DNA of 64,000 nt, from assembly GCF_036860695.1 (NCBI RefSeq), contig NZ_JAYKGJ010000003.1:248001-312000 (forward strand), in the 5' to 3' direction. Below are positions 47,350 to 55,831 of the stretch, piece after piece (the first letter of the stretch is position 1; every line of letters starts with the position of its first letter). The notes below the pieces were generated by a model, which saw nothing but the letters and a program-made list of their open reading frames with translations, was not told the DNA's origin and searched no databases. The position numbers and the translations under genes are program-made. Source of the DNA: Rosettibacter firmus (lineage in GTDB: Bacteria > Bacteroidota > Ignavibacteria > Ignavibacteriales > Melioribacteraceae).

Positions 47350-48303
47350 TTATACATTACTCATTACTAAATCTAACAATGCATCTACAAATAAATCAGA
47401 GTCGTTCAAGCCTGTCATAACATAATAATTTTCTATACCCGATTCTTTTGCAACATGTCTATATTCAATATCCAGTTCGTATAAAGTTTCTATATGGTCA
47501 GAGACAAAGCTTATTGGTACAATCAATAAGTTTTTAATTCCATTTTGACTGAGTTCCTCAATCATTTTATCTGTTGCAGGTTCAAGCCATTTCATTGGTC
47601 CAACTTTACTTTGAAAACAAAGGTGATATGGATGAGAATAATTTCTTGCCTTCATTACTGCTTCCATAGTTTCTTTAATTTGATGACTATATGGATCGCC
47701 ATTCTTAACCAAGCTTACTGGAGTTCCGTGTGCACTAAATACAATATGAATTTTATCTTTAACATCTTCAGGAAATTTTGAAATTGTCTCATCAATTCTT
47801 TGATTAATTGCTGCAATATACTTTTCGTTAAGATAATAACTCTTTATAAAAATTAATTTATCACTTTCATTTTTATAATATCGATTCCATTCATTAAAAG
47901 AAGAGCCAGTGGTTGTAATTGAATAATGTGGATAAAGTGGCAACAAAATTACTTTCGAATAATTTTCTTTTTCAATTTTATCGACTACTTCTTTAGTAAA
48001 AGGTTTCCAGTATCTCATTGCAACATAAACATCTGCTTGAAGATTCTTTTTTCTTAATTTTTCTTCAAGTTTAGATCTCTGAATTTCTGTCCAATGACCA
48101 ATTGGTGATTTACCACCAATGAGTTTATATTCTTCGATTACTTTAGGTGCTCTAAAATGTGATATGAGTTTAGCAAAGAGTTTTTGTCCAACTGGAATTT
48201 TGAAAATATCAGGGTCACAAAATAAATTATAAAGGAATGGTTCAACTGCATCGAGTGAATCGGGACCTCCAAGATTTAATAATACTACTGCAAATTTACT
48301 CAA
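47350..48303 (-). CDS. hemH: Ferrochelatase
   Basis: Inserts ferrous iron into protoporphyrin IX. The 317-residue protein has LLNLGGPDSLDAVEPFLYNL, AMRYWKP, LPLYPHYSITTTGSSFNEW, the active-site His in FSAHGTPVS and FVSDHIETLYELD. The start is TTG at 48303 preceded by AAAGGA, with no alternative ATG. Last gene of the hemX-A-C-D-E-N-H run. Confidence 0.96.
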   Translation of the reverse strand: MSKFAVVLLNLGGPDSLDAVEPFLYNLFCDPDIFKIPVGQKLFAKLISHFRAPKVIEEYKLIGGKSPIGHWTEIQRSKLEEKLRKKNLQADVYVAMRYWKPFTKEVVDKIEKENYSKVILLPLYPHYSITTTGSSFNEWNRYYKNESDKLIFIKSYYLNEKYIAAINQRIDETISKFPEDVKDKIHIVFSAHGTPVSLVKNGDPYSHQIKETMEAVMKARNYSHPYHLCFQSKVGPMKWLEPATDKMIEELSQNGIKNLLIVPISFVSDHIETLYELDIEYRHVAKESGIENYYVMTGLNDSDLFVDALLDLVMSNV

Positions 48304-48338
48304 TATAATTTCCTTTCATTTATTAGAAAAATATACTT

Positions 48339-49715
48339 TCAAATTGTTCTTGAATATTTTGCTTTATCAATTTTTTGTTCGATATACCAGTCAAAATTCA
48401 TAGCTATATTTCTTATTAAATATCTTCCCATTTCAGTAACAATCAATTTTCTATTTTTCAATTCAACCAGTCCATCTAAAATAAATTCATTCAGATTTTC
48501 AAGTGAGCGTTTGAAATAATTTTCAAACTCTATATTAAATTGTGTTTCGACAGAAGAAAAATCAAGTTCAAAGTCGCACATAATTTTTGTTATTACATGT
48601 CTTCTTAACAAATCATCATCGCTTAAGTATATACCTCTTTCTGTAGGAATAATCTCATCATTTAATTTATTGTAATATTCTTTTTCTTTTTTCACATTTT
48701 GAGCATAGCATCTACCCACCTGACTTATACTTGTAATTCCAAATCCATAAAGGTCACAACCTGCATGAGTACTATATCCCTGAAAATTTCGATATAACTT
48801 TTTTTCTTTGAGAGCTTTTGCAAGTTCGTCATCTGGTTTGGCAAAATGATCCATCCCAATAAAAACATAACCAGCATGAGTAAGTTTTTCTGTAGTAGTT
48901 TTTAGGATTTGCAACTTTTCTTCCGGTCTGGGTAAATCTTCTGGTTTTATCAATGCTTGATGTTTTTTAAGCCATGGCACATGAGCAAAATTAAAGACAG
49001 CAATTCTATCCGGTGATATATCAATAATTTTATCAACAGTTTCTGAGAAAGATTCTACAGTTTGAAAAGGGAGTCCATAGATTAAATCAATATTAATACT
49101 ATGAAATTTTAATTCTCTTATCCATTGGATTACCTGTCTAGTCATATCTTCTGGTTGAATTCTATTAACAGCTTTTTGAACTTTTTCATTGAAATCCTGA
49201 ACTCCCATACTAATTCTATTAAATCCATTATTTCTAAGAGCTTCGAGATGTTCTTTTGTTAGACCTCTTGGATCAATTTCACAACCCTGTTCGGCATTCA
49301 AATCAATAATAAAACTTTTTTTGATATAAGAAATTAAATCAACTATTTCATCTGGAGTAAGATGAGTGGGTGTTCCACCGCCCCAGTGAAGTTGTACAAC
49401 TTTTCTTCCTTCAATAATATATGAGCGTAATAAATCAATTTCATTTTTTAAATAACTAAGGTATTCCTTAATTCTATCTCGATTTCTTGTTATTATCATA
49501 TTACAACCGCAGAAATAACAAAGTGTATCACAATATGGAATATGAAAATAGAGAGAAAGATCCGGCGGATTTTCTGCGTTATTAGTTCTTATAATTTCAT
49601 CAAGATAATGTTCAGATGTAAATGATTCATTAAATTGTGGTGCTGTTGGATAACTTGTATATCGCGGTCCCGGCTTATCATATTTTTTAATAAGATTTAA
49701 ATCTATTTCAAACAT
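48339..49715 (-). CDS. hemN: Oxygen-independent coproporphyrinogen III dehydrogenase
   Basis: Radical SAM enzyme that decarboxylates coproporphyrinogen III to protoporphyrinogen IX without oxygen. The cluster motif is YCDTLCYFCGCN (CX3CX2CXC, the true HemN pattern, not the HemW one), within YTSYPTAPQF and HIPYC, and LHWGGGTPTHL follows. At 458 residues it is full length with the HemN C-terminal domain. Fits an anaerobic or facultative life style; no HemF is seen. Confidence 0.96.
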   Translation of the reverse strand: MFEIDLNLIKKYDKPGPRYTSYPTAPQFNESFTSEHYLDEIIRTNNAENPPDLSLYFHIPYCDTLCYFCGCNMIITRNRDRIKEYLSYLKNEIDLLRSYIIEGRKVVQLHWGGGTPTHLTPDEIVDLISYIKKSFIIDLNAEQGCEIDPRGLTKEHLEALRNNGFNRISMGVQDFNEKVQKAVNRIQPEDMTRQVIQWIRELKFHSINIDLIYGLPFQTVESFSETVDKIIDISPDRIAVFNFAHVPWLKKHQALIKPEDLPRPEEKLQILKTTTEKLTHAGYVFIGMDHFAKPDDELAKALKEKKLYRNFQGYSTHAGCDLYGFGITSISQVGRCYAQNVKKEKEYYNKLNDEIIPTERGIYLSDDDLLRRHVITKIMCDFELDFSSVETQFNIEFENYFKRSLENLNEFILDGLVELKNRKLIVTEMGRYLIRNIAMNFDWYIEQKIDKAKYSRTI

Positions 49716-49735
49716 ATATTTTCCCTTCCCATATT

Positions 49736-50776
49736 TTAATGAAATAATTTACTTTCTTCTTTTACTACTTCAACTAAATATTTTGCATGTTCTGGATTAA
49801 CATCTGGTAATATTCCATGACCAAGATTAAAAACATGTCCACTTCCATTACCAAAAGAATTCAAAATCATCAATGCTTCTTCTCTAATTTTTTCTTTTGA
49901 TGCATACAATATAGCTGGATCTAAATTCCCCTGCAGTGCTACTTTTTTCCCAATTTCATTTTTTGCTTTTCCTAAATTAATTGTCCAATCGAGACCAAGT
50001 ACATCTGCTCCGCAATTTGCTAATTTGTCCAGGCAATGAACTCCTTTAGCAAATACAATTACAGGTTGATTATCTCTTTTAATTTCTCCAATAACTTTAG
50101 AAATATATTGAAGAGAAAATTCTTCATAATCTTTTTCTGAGAGTAAACCTCCCCATGTATCAAAAATTTGAACTGCATCTGCACCAGCTTGAATTTGTGC
50201 AGTGAGATAATCTGCTACAACTTCGGATATTAGATTTAATAATTTATGTGCAAAATCTGGTTTATTAAAAATAAACTTTTTTATTTCAGAAAAATTTTTC
50301 GATCCACCACCTTCTACCATGTAAGTCATTAAAGTCCAGGGAGAACCAGAAAATCCAATAAGTGGAACTCTTCCATTCAATTCTTTTTTTGTAAGATTTA
50401 TAGCATCAAGAACATATTTTAGTTTATGTGATGGATCAGGTTTAATTAATTTATTAATATCATTTTCATTTCTAATAGGTTCATAAAGTTGTGGACCTTT
50501 ACTCTCAACTATTTCGAGTTTCATTCCCATTGCTTCTGGTACAACAAGTATATCAGAAAAAATTATTGCTGCATCAACTCCAAGAAAATCCACTGGTTGA
50601 ATTGTAACCTCTGCAGCAAGTTCAGGTGTTTTACACATTGTAAGAAAATCATACTTTTCTCTTACTTTTCTATATTCAGGTAAATATCTACCTGCCTGAC
50701 GCATAATCCAAATTGGTGTTCTTTCTACTGGTTGCTTTTTACATGCTCTTAAGAACAAATCATTTTTTAATTGCAA
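49736..50776 (-). CDS. hemE: Uroporphyrinogen decarboxylase
   Basis: Removes four acetate carboxyls of uroporphyrinogen III. It has WIMRQAGRYLPEYRK, the catalytic Asp in AIIFSDILVVPEAMGM, and GFSGSPWTLMTYM. The start chosen is TTG at 50776 because GGAGG (50781-50785) lies just upstream and the resulting MQLKNDLFLRAC beginning matches other HemE proteins; a TTG at 50797 without a ribosome site would add seven residues. It begins 17 bases after hemD. Confidence 0.95.
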   Translation of the reverse strand: MQLKNDLFLRACKKQPVERTPIWIMRQAGRYLPEYRKVREKYDFLTMCKTPELAAEVTIQPVDFLGVDAAIIFSDILVVPEAMGMKLEIVESKGPQLYEPIRNENDINKLIKPDPSHKLKYVLDAINLTKKELNGRVPLIGFSGSPWTLMTYMVEGGGSKNFSEIKKFIFNKPDFAHKLLNLISEVVADYLTAQIQAGADAVQIFDTWGGLLSEKDYEEFSLQYISKVIGEIKRDNQPVIVFAKGVHCLDKLANCGADVLGLDWTINLGKAKNEIGKKVALQGNLDPAILYASKEKIREEALMILNSFGNGSGHVFNLGHGILPDVNPEHAKYLVEVVKEESKLFH

Positions 50777-50793
50777 AATTCCTCCATTAATTA

Positions 50794-51576
50794 TCAAACA
50801 AGATTTTTCGTTAGATTAAAATATTCAATTATTGCATCTGCTACTCCTTCAAGAGTATAAATTTTAGGAACAATATTAACATTTATTTGATTACTTTTTA
50901 TCTCACTTTCTGTTGTTGGTCCAATAGCACATATAGTTACATTAGTAAAATAATCCACAGGATCATTTATATTCATTAACTTCAAATAATTTTCGAATGA
51001 AGATGGACTTGTAAAAATAAAAACATCAGGCTTTCTTGAAGTTATTATTTTATACTCATCTTCTAATTCACTCAAATCGTTTACGACAACATCATAAATT
51101 GGAAGATTAATCACTTCTGCTCCAAGTTCAGTTAATCCTAATTTTAATTCTTCTCTTGAGAGTGCTGAACCAGGAATTAATATTTTTTTATTATCAATTC
51201 CAAATTGCGAAAACTTTTTTATCAAACCTTTAGCACTAAATTCTTCGGGTATTATGTGTATATAAATTCCATTTGCTCTACATTCTTCTGCAGTTGTTTT
51301 TCCTACAACAGCAATTTTTGTACGAGATAGATCAAGTTTATAGTCAGCTAAAATTTTTGCAAAAATTTTAACTGCATTAGCAGAAGTAAATACAATAAAA
51401 TCATATTTAAGAGATTCGCTCATTAATTCATCAATAACTTCAGTTCCATAAATAGGCTTTATTTTTATTGTTGGAAAGAATATTAATTCTGCTCCTTCAT
51501 TAATTAACTTCATAAGTGAATTTTTAACTTCTAATCTGGATTTAGTAACTAATATTAAATGATTTTTCAACTTCAA
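50794..51576 (-). CDS. hemD: Uroporphyrinogen-III synthase
   Basis: Cyclises and inverts ring D of hydroxymethylbilane. The 260-residue protein is divergent, as usual for HemD, but shows the two-domain pattern with FIVFTSANAVKIF, KIAVVGKTTAEECRANG, KILIPGSALSREELK and DVFIFTSPSSFENYL with CAIGPTTESEI. The start is TTG, with AGAAGGT six bases upstream that is also the end of hemC. Position between hemC and hemE makes the assignment firm. Confidence 0.92.
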   Translation of the reverse strand: MKLKNHLILVTKSRLEVKNSLMKLINEGAELIFFPTIKIKPIYGTEVIDELMSESLKYDFIVFTSANAVKIFAKILADYKLDLSRTKIAVVGKTTAEECRANGIYIHIIPEEFSAKGLIKKFSQFGIDNKKILIPGSALSREELKLGLTELGAEVINLPIYDVVVNDLSELEDEYKIITSRKPDVFIFTSPSSFENYLKLMNINDPVDYFTNVTICAIGPTTESEIKSNQINVNIVPKIYTLEGVADAIIEYFNLTKNLV

Positions 51577-51579
51577 TGT

Positions 51580-52518
51580 TTACCTTCTTTGTTGTAATAT
51601 TTCTTTTAATACTTCAAAAGCTCCTGCTTTCAGCAAATCTTTTGCAAGTTGTTCTCCTAATTTTTCGGGATTATTTTTAGAACCACGAATTTTTTTTCTA
51701 AAAGTAACAGAGCCATCAATAGAAGCAATTATTGCATCAATATAAAGTCCATTTTGTTTAACCTGAGCAAAAGCTCCAATTGGAATCTGACATCCACCTT
51801 CTAAATATTTTAATAAAGCTCGTTCTGCTCTAATAGCAATAAATGTATTTTCATCATTAATATTTTTTAAAATTTCTTCTGCTAAAATATTCTTTTCATT
51901 AATTTCGATGCCTAAAGCTCCCTGTCCAACTGCAGGTAATATTTCATCTGTTGAAATAATTGATGATATATATTTATTCATTTTTAATCTTTCAATTCCA
52001 GCTCTTGCAAGAATAATTGCATCCCAATCAGATTTTAAGAATTTATCTATTCTTGTAGGAACATTTCCGCGAAGTTCAACAACTTTTAAATCTGGTCTTA
52101 AATGTAAAAGTTGTGCTTTTCTTCTTAGAGAACCTGTTGCTACGATTGCTCCTTCTTTAAGATCATTAATGCTAATTCCTTTCTTTCTTGCAATTAAAAC
52201 ATCTTCAACGTTGTGACGTTTTGTTACAGCAGCCAATTTTAATCCAGCAGGAATTTCTGTTTGCAAATCTTTTAAACTATGAACTGCAATATCTATTGTT
52301 CCTTTAAGTAATTCTTTTTCGAGTTCTTTAGTAAATAAACCTTTATCCCCAATTTTTGAAAGAGCCACATCAAGAATTTTATCTCCTTTTGTTTTAATGA
52401 TTTTTATATCAACAGAGAGATTTTTGTTTTTTCTTTCAAGTTCTTTTTTTACAAAATTTGCTTGCCATAGAGCAAGCTGGCTACCACGACTTCCAATTAT
52501 TAATTTTTGTTTTTTCAA
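51580..52518 (-). CDS. hemC: Hydroxymethylbilane synthase (porphobilinogen deaminase)
   Basis: Polymerises four porphobilinogens on a dipyrromethane cofactor. IIGSRGSQLALWQANFVKKE starts the protein; the cofactor-binding cysteine is C243 in GGCQIPIGAFA; HSLKDLQTEIP and RRKAQLLHLRPDL carry substrate-binding residues. The start is TTG at 52518 with AAGGG upstream; it lies 2 bp after hemA. Confidence 0.96.
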   Translation of the reverse strand: MKKQKLIIGSRGSQLALWQANFVKKELERKNKNLSVDIKIIKTKGDKILDVALSKIGDKGLFTKELEKELLKGTIDIAVHSLKDLQTEIPAGLKLAAVTKRHNVEDVLIARKKGISINDLKEGAIVATGSLRRKAQLLHLRPDLKVVELRGNVPTRIDKFLKSDWDAIILARAGIERLKMNKYISSIISTDEILPAVGQGALGIEINEKNILAEEILKNINDENTFIAIRAERALLKYLEGGCQIPIGAFAQVKQNGLYIDAIIASIDGSVTFRKKIRGSKNNPEKLGEQLAKDLLKAGAFEVLKEILQQRR

Positions 52519-52520
52519 AA

Positions 52521-53816
52521 CTATTCCCTTTTATTAGTTTCTTTTCCATCAGATTTATTTATATCGAGCAAAAACAATTCTTTAATTATTGCAGTACGAG
52601 CTGCTACATCTTCTATGTTAATTCCAGATTCTGCTATTTCACGCAGTTTAACAGTAGGATTATGAAGTAATCTTCCTATTAATCTTCTTGTCATATCTTC
52701 AATTTTAGTATAATCTTCTGCACTCACCTTATTTTTAATTTTTTCAAGTTCATCATTTTTTATTTCGTCAAAAAATTCTCTTAGAGATTTAATAACTGGA
52801 ACAACTTCAAGTGTATTGTACCAGCTAAAAAATTCTACCATCTCTTCCATAATAATTTTTTCAACTTTTGGAATCTCATTTTTTCTTTTTGCAATATTCT
52901 GATCAACAATAACTTTCAAAGAATCCATATCGTGATAAAAAACATTTTCAATATTTTTTACTTCGGGATCGATGTCACGTGGTACTGCAATATCCATTAG
53001 AACCATTGGAGTTCCTTTTCTTTTCTTCATTGCATTATAAATATCATCTTTCGAAAGAATATAATCTGGAGCACTTGTAGCACTAATTATCACATCAAAA
53101 TTATGAATGGATTCTTTTAAAGATTCAAAAGGAATAATATTGCCATTAATTTTATTTGCAAGATCTTCGGCTCGTTTTAGTGTTCGATTAGAAATAGAAA
53201 TTTTTCCAATTCCTTTATCTTTCAGATGAATAGCTGCAAGTTCACCTGTTTCGCCTGCTCCAATTACGAGTGCCGATTTTTTATCCAGTCCAGCAAATAT
53301 TTTTTCGAGCACCTGAACTGCGGCATAACTTACAGTTACAGCTCCTTCGCCAATTGTTGTTTCTTTAATTGCTCTTTTACCTACCTTTAAGGCAGTATTG
53401 AATATTTTTCTTATAATAGTTCCAGTAAAGTTTAAGTCTTCTGATAATTCAAAAGCTTCTTTAACCTGTCCAAGAATCTGACTATCACCAATTACAAGAG
53501 AATCGATTCCAGATGCAACGGAAAAAATATGCTTAATAGCTCCGCAAGAAAAATATTTTGTAAAATTTTCTTCTTTAATATTCTCAACAGGTTTAAACTC
53601 GAGTAGTTTTGTTATAATCCGATTTGAATCCAGACTCTGATTTTTAGATATGCAGAAAATTTCTGTACGGTTACAGGTTGAAATAACAACACCTTCACTA
53701 AAATCATTTTTAAGAACTGGAATAAGTTCTATAATTTCATCTCGTGAAAGATGTAGTGCTTCCAGCAATTCAATTGGAGCTGTTTTATGATTTATTGAAA
53801 TTCCTATCAAATTCAT
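52521..53816 (-). CDS. hemA: Glutamyl-tRNA reductase
   Basis: First committed enzyme of the C5 haem pathway, reducing Glu-tRNA to the semialdehyde. The 431-residue protein has the catalytic cysteine in VVISTCNRTEIFC, VASGIDSLVIGDSQILGQVK, the NADPH site VIGAGETGELAA and the C-terminal dimerisation helices. Start ATG. Lies 52 bp after hemX. Confidence 0.97.
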   Translation of the reverse strand: MNLIGISINHKTAPIELLEALHLSRDEIIELIPVLKNDFSEGVVISTCNRTEIFCISKNQSLDSNRIITKLLEFKPVENIKEENFTKYFSCGAIKHIFSVASGIDSLVIGDSQILGQVKEAFELSEDLNFTGTIIRKIFNTALKVGKRAIKETTIGEGAVTVSYAAVQVLEKIFAGLDKKSALVIGAGETGELAAIHLKDKGIGKISISNRTLKRAEDLANKINGNIIPFESLKESIHNFDVIISATSAPDYILSKDDIYNAMKKRKGTPMVLMDIAVPRDIDPEVKNIENVFYHDMDSLKVIVDQNIAKRKNEIPKVEKIIMEEMVEFFSWYNTLEVVPVIKSLREFFDEIKNDELEKIKNKVSAEDYTKIEDMTRRLIGRLLHNPTVKLREIAESGINIEDVAARTAIIKELFLLDINKSDGKETNKRE

Positions 53817-53868
53817 ATTAGTTTTCTAAATTAATCCATTAATACAAACACTTAATCATTTTCATTAA

Positions 53869-54693
53869 TCAATAAAAAGAGTGGAATGTTTTTGAATATG
53901 TACTTGTAACAATTAATGAAATTAAAGTCAATAAAAATCCACACAAAGAAAAGATAATAACTTTCTTACCATACCATTTAGCTAAAATTTTACTAATTAT
54001 TCCTGTTCCATAAGCCAGCCATACAAATGCAGTACCAACTAACTTGGGATCAAAATAACTAAAATTCGGGAATGCTTCTGGAAGCCAGATTGCACCAATT
54101 ACTATTGCAACAGATAAAAGAGCAAAACCAATTACAACTGAGTAAAAGCTTAACTTTTCCAGAATTTCTAAACTTGGTAATCGGTTAAATATCAAACCGA
54201 ATTTATTATTCCTTAAATTTTTATAAAGAATTAAAAATAACAAACCATAAACAGCAGATATTGTAAATCCTGAATAACCAAGAATAGCACTAACTACATG
54301 AAGACCCAGCATTCGATTTCTTAAAACTTCCGGGACTACATAATTATTTTCCAGTGATAGTGAAGAAATGGTTTGAAATATTAAAGAAAACAGTACAATA
54401 AATGAACCGGTAGCTCGAATATCTGTTAGTAATTCAAGTATGAAATAAGAAAATGAAACAGAAAAAGCCAGCAACGAAAATATCTCGAATTTATTTGTAA
54501 TAGGTGGATGATCAAATTCGACTGTTCTAATCATCAAATAAAATGCATGAATAAAAAGTGTAATAAATAGAAAAATCCTTTTAGAATTTTTAAATAAATT
54601 CTTTTCAGTAAAAAAATCATAAGTGTAAATTAAAAATACAATCAAATACAAAAATGGAATTAAAATATTTAAACCATTTATTGTAGATATCAT
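53869..54693 (-). CDS. hemX: CcsA/HemX-family membrane protein
   Basis: A 274-residue protein with about eight transmembrane helices of the cytochrome c assembly (PF01578) family. The conserved His region LGLHVVSAILGYSGF is present. The family WWD motif, however, is degenerate: where CcsA has a Trp-rich WxxWxWDPKE loop, this protein reads FPNFSYFDPKLVG, so haem handling as in CcsA is doubtful. Its place at the head of the hem genes matches HemX, which tunes glutamyl-tRNA reductase in Bacillus. HemX-like is therefore the favoured call over cytochrome c synthase. Confidence 0.8.
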   Translation of the reverse strand: MISTINGLNILIPFLYLIVFLIYTYDFFTEKNLFKNSKRIFLFITLFIHAFYLMIRTVEFDHPPITNKFEIFSLLAFSVSFSYFILELLTDIRATGSFIVLFSLIFQTISSLSLENNYVVPEVLRNRMLGLHVVSAILGYSGFTISAVYGLLFLILYKNLRNNKFGLIFNRLPSLEILEKLSFYSVVIGFALLSVAIVIGAIWLPEAFPNFSYFDPKLVGTAFVWLAYGTGIISKILAKWYGKKVIIFSLCGFLLTLISLIVTSTYSKTFHSFY

Positions 54694-54765
54694 AATTATC
54701 TCTTTTTGTTTTATAAACCTAAAATAAGCTCCAATAATTCAAAATGAAAATTACGTAAAAATAAA

Positions 54766-54795
54766 AAAGCCGTCCCTTAAAAAGCAGAGACGGCC
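54766..54795 (-). terminator. Terminator of the multihaem cytochrome operon
   Basis: On the minus strand GCCGTC (89-94 of this hundred) pairs with GACGGC (69-74), extended by two pairs past a mismatch, and is followed by six T. It lies 20 bases past the stop of the 9-haem cytochrome and separates the cytochrome genes from hemX. Confidence 0.85.
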
Positions 54796-54814
54796 TATGT
54801 TATAGATATTTTTA

Positions 54815-55813
54815 TTAAAATAAATCAACTTTTCCATTTATATGTTTTGTTTTATCTACAATTTTACCATACTTATCAACTACGCCAACATGGCATGTAC
54901 CGCATGATTTTAATTGAGATTCAATATGACCCTTAGGTGGTAAATCGTGACAGGTTCCACAAGCAGCTTGAGATCCATCAACTTTATTCCATACCGGCTG
55001 AAAGTTATTGCCAGTAATTTTATCTTCAACATATGCAAACTGATAAGTAGAATTTTCCTTTTTGAATTCAAAATTTCCATGACAATAAGTATTACTGCAT
55101 TTATAATCATTAAAATTATAAACTGGATTATCACCTAAAGAACTAAAACTACCAAATACTACTTCTGCTCTTGGAGTATTATCAATATGACCACTTGAAT
55201 TAAATTCAGATGGAATTGTATGACATTCATTACACTGAACTGCTTTTGCAATATCAGAATCTTTCAAATGAATTTCATGAGCACCCACACGAAAATCATC
55301 TGTAAGTATTGAACCATTTGTTGCTCTTGGTGGTGCTATTTTTGAAGCATTATTAAAATCTCCGTGACAAGTATTGCATGCTTCTGGTCCTTTTGATTGC
55401 TTATGACAGCTATTACAGGTTGGGCTTGTAACTCCACCTGAATAATCTTTTCCGTGACACTGAGAGCATTTTGACAAATCCCAATTAATATTAGCTATAA
55501 ATTTTCCATGAAACTTTTCTGATTCTAAATTATTAATTTCATTAGTATGTACAATAATAGATGAATGGCAATCAAGGCAACTTACTTTTGCAGTTCCACC
55601 AGAGAAATTTGCATCATGACATAGTTTACAGCCATCGAGTTTACCATCAATTAATTTTTTACCATGAAACTCTTGAGAAGTTTTTACCAGAGCATCTTTT
55701 CCATGAACACTAAATTTTTCCGGTGGAGTAATATCATCCTGAATATCACTACACGAAATGAAAATTAAATTCAATGCTGTAAACAAAATGAAATAAAATT
55801 TTATGTATTTCAT
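54815..55813 (-). CDS. Nonahaem c-type cytochrome lipoprotein
   Basis: Predicted lipoprotein (signal peptide with lipobox LIFISC, Cys near residue 21 from the ATG) carrying eight CXXCH sites plus one CX4CH site (CSNTYCH). The CX4CH...CXXCH arrangement is the Geobacter-type multihaem motif. HGK and FHGK repeats alternate with the haem sites, suggesting His-ligated c-type haems. The ATG at 55813 is preferred over a TTG two codons earlier. Last gene of the block; the lipid anchor would hold it at the outer membrane or cell surface. Electron-transfer partner inferred to be the 14-haem protein or the barrel. Confidence 0.85.
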   Translation of the reverse strand: MKYIKFYFILFTALNLIFISCSDIQDDITPPEKFSVHGKDALVKTSQEFHGKKLIDGKLDGCKLCHDANFSGGTAKVSCLDCHSSIIVHTNEINNLESEKFHGKFIANINWDLSKCSQCHGKDYSGGVTSPTCNSCHKQSKGPEACNTCHGDFNNASKIAPPRATNGSILTDDFRVGAHEIHLKDSDIAKAVQCNECHTIPSEFNSSGHIDNTPRAEVVFGSFSSLGDNPVYNFNDYKCSNTYCHGNFEFKKENSTYQFAYVEDKITGNNFQPVWNKVDGSQAACGTCHDLPPKGHIESQLKSCGTCHVGVVDKYGKIVDKTKHINGKVDLF

Positions 55814-55831
55814 ATTCAACCCAAAATTTTA

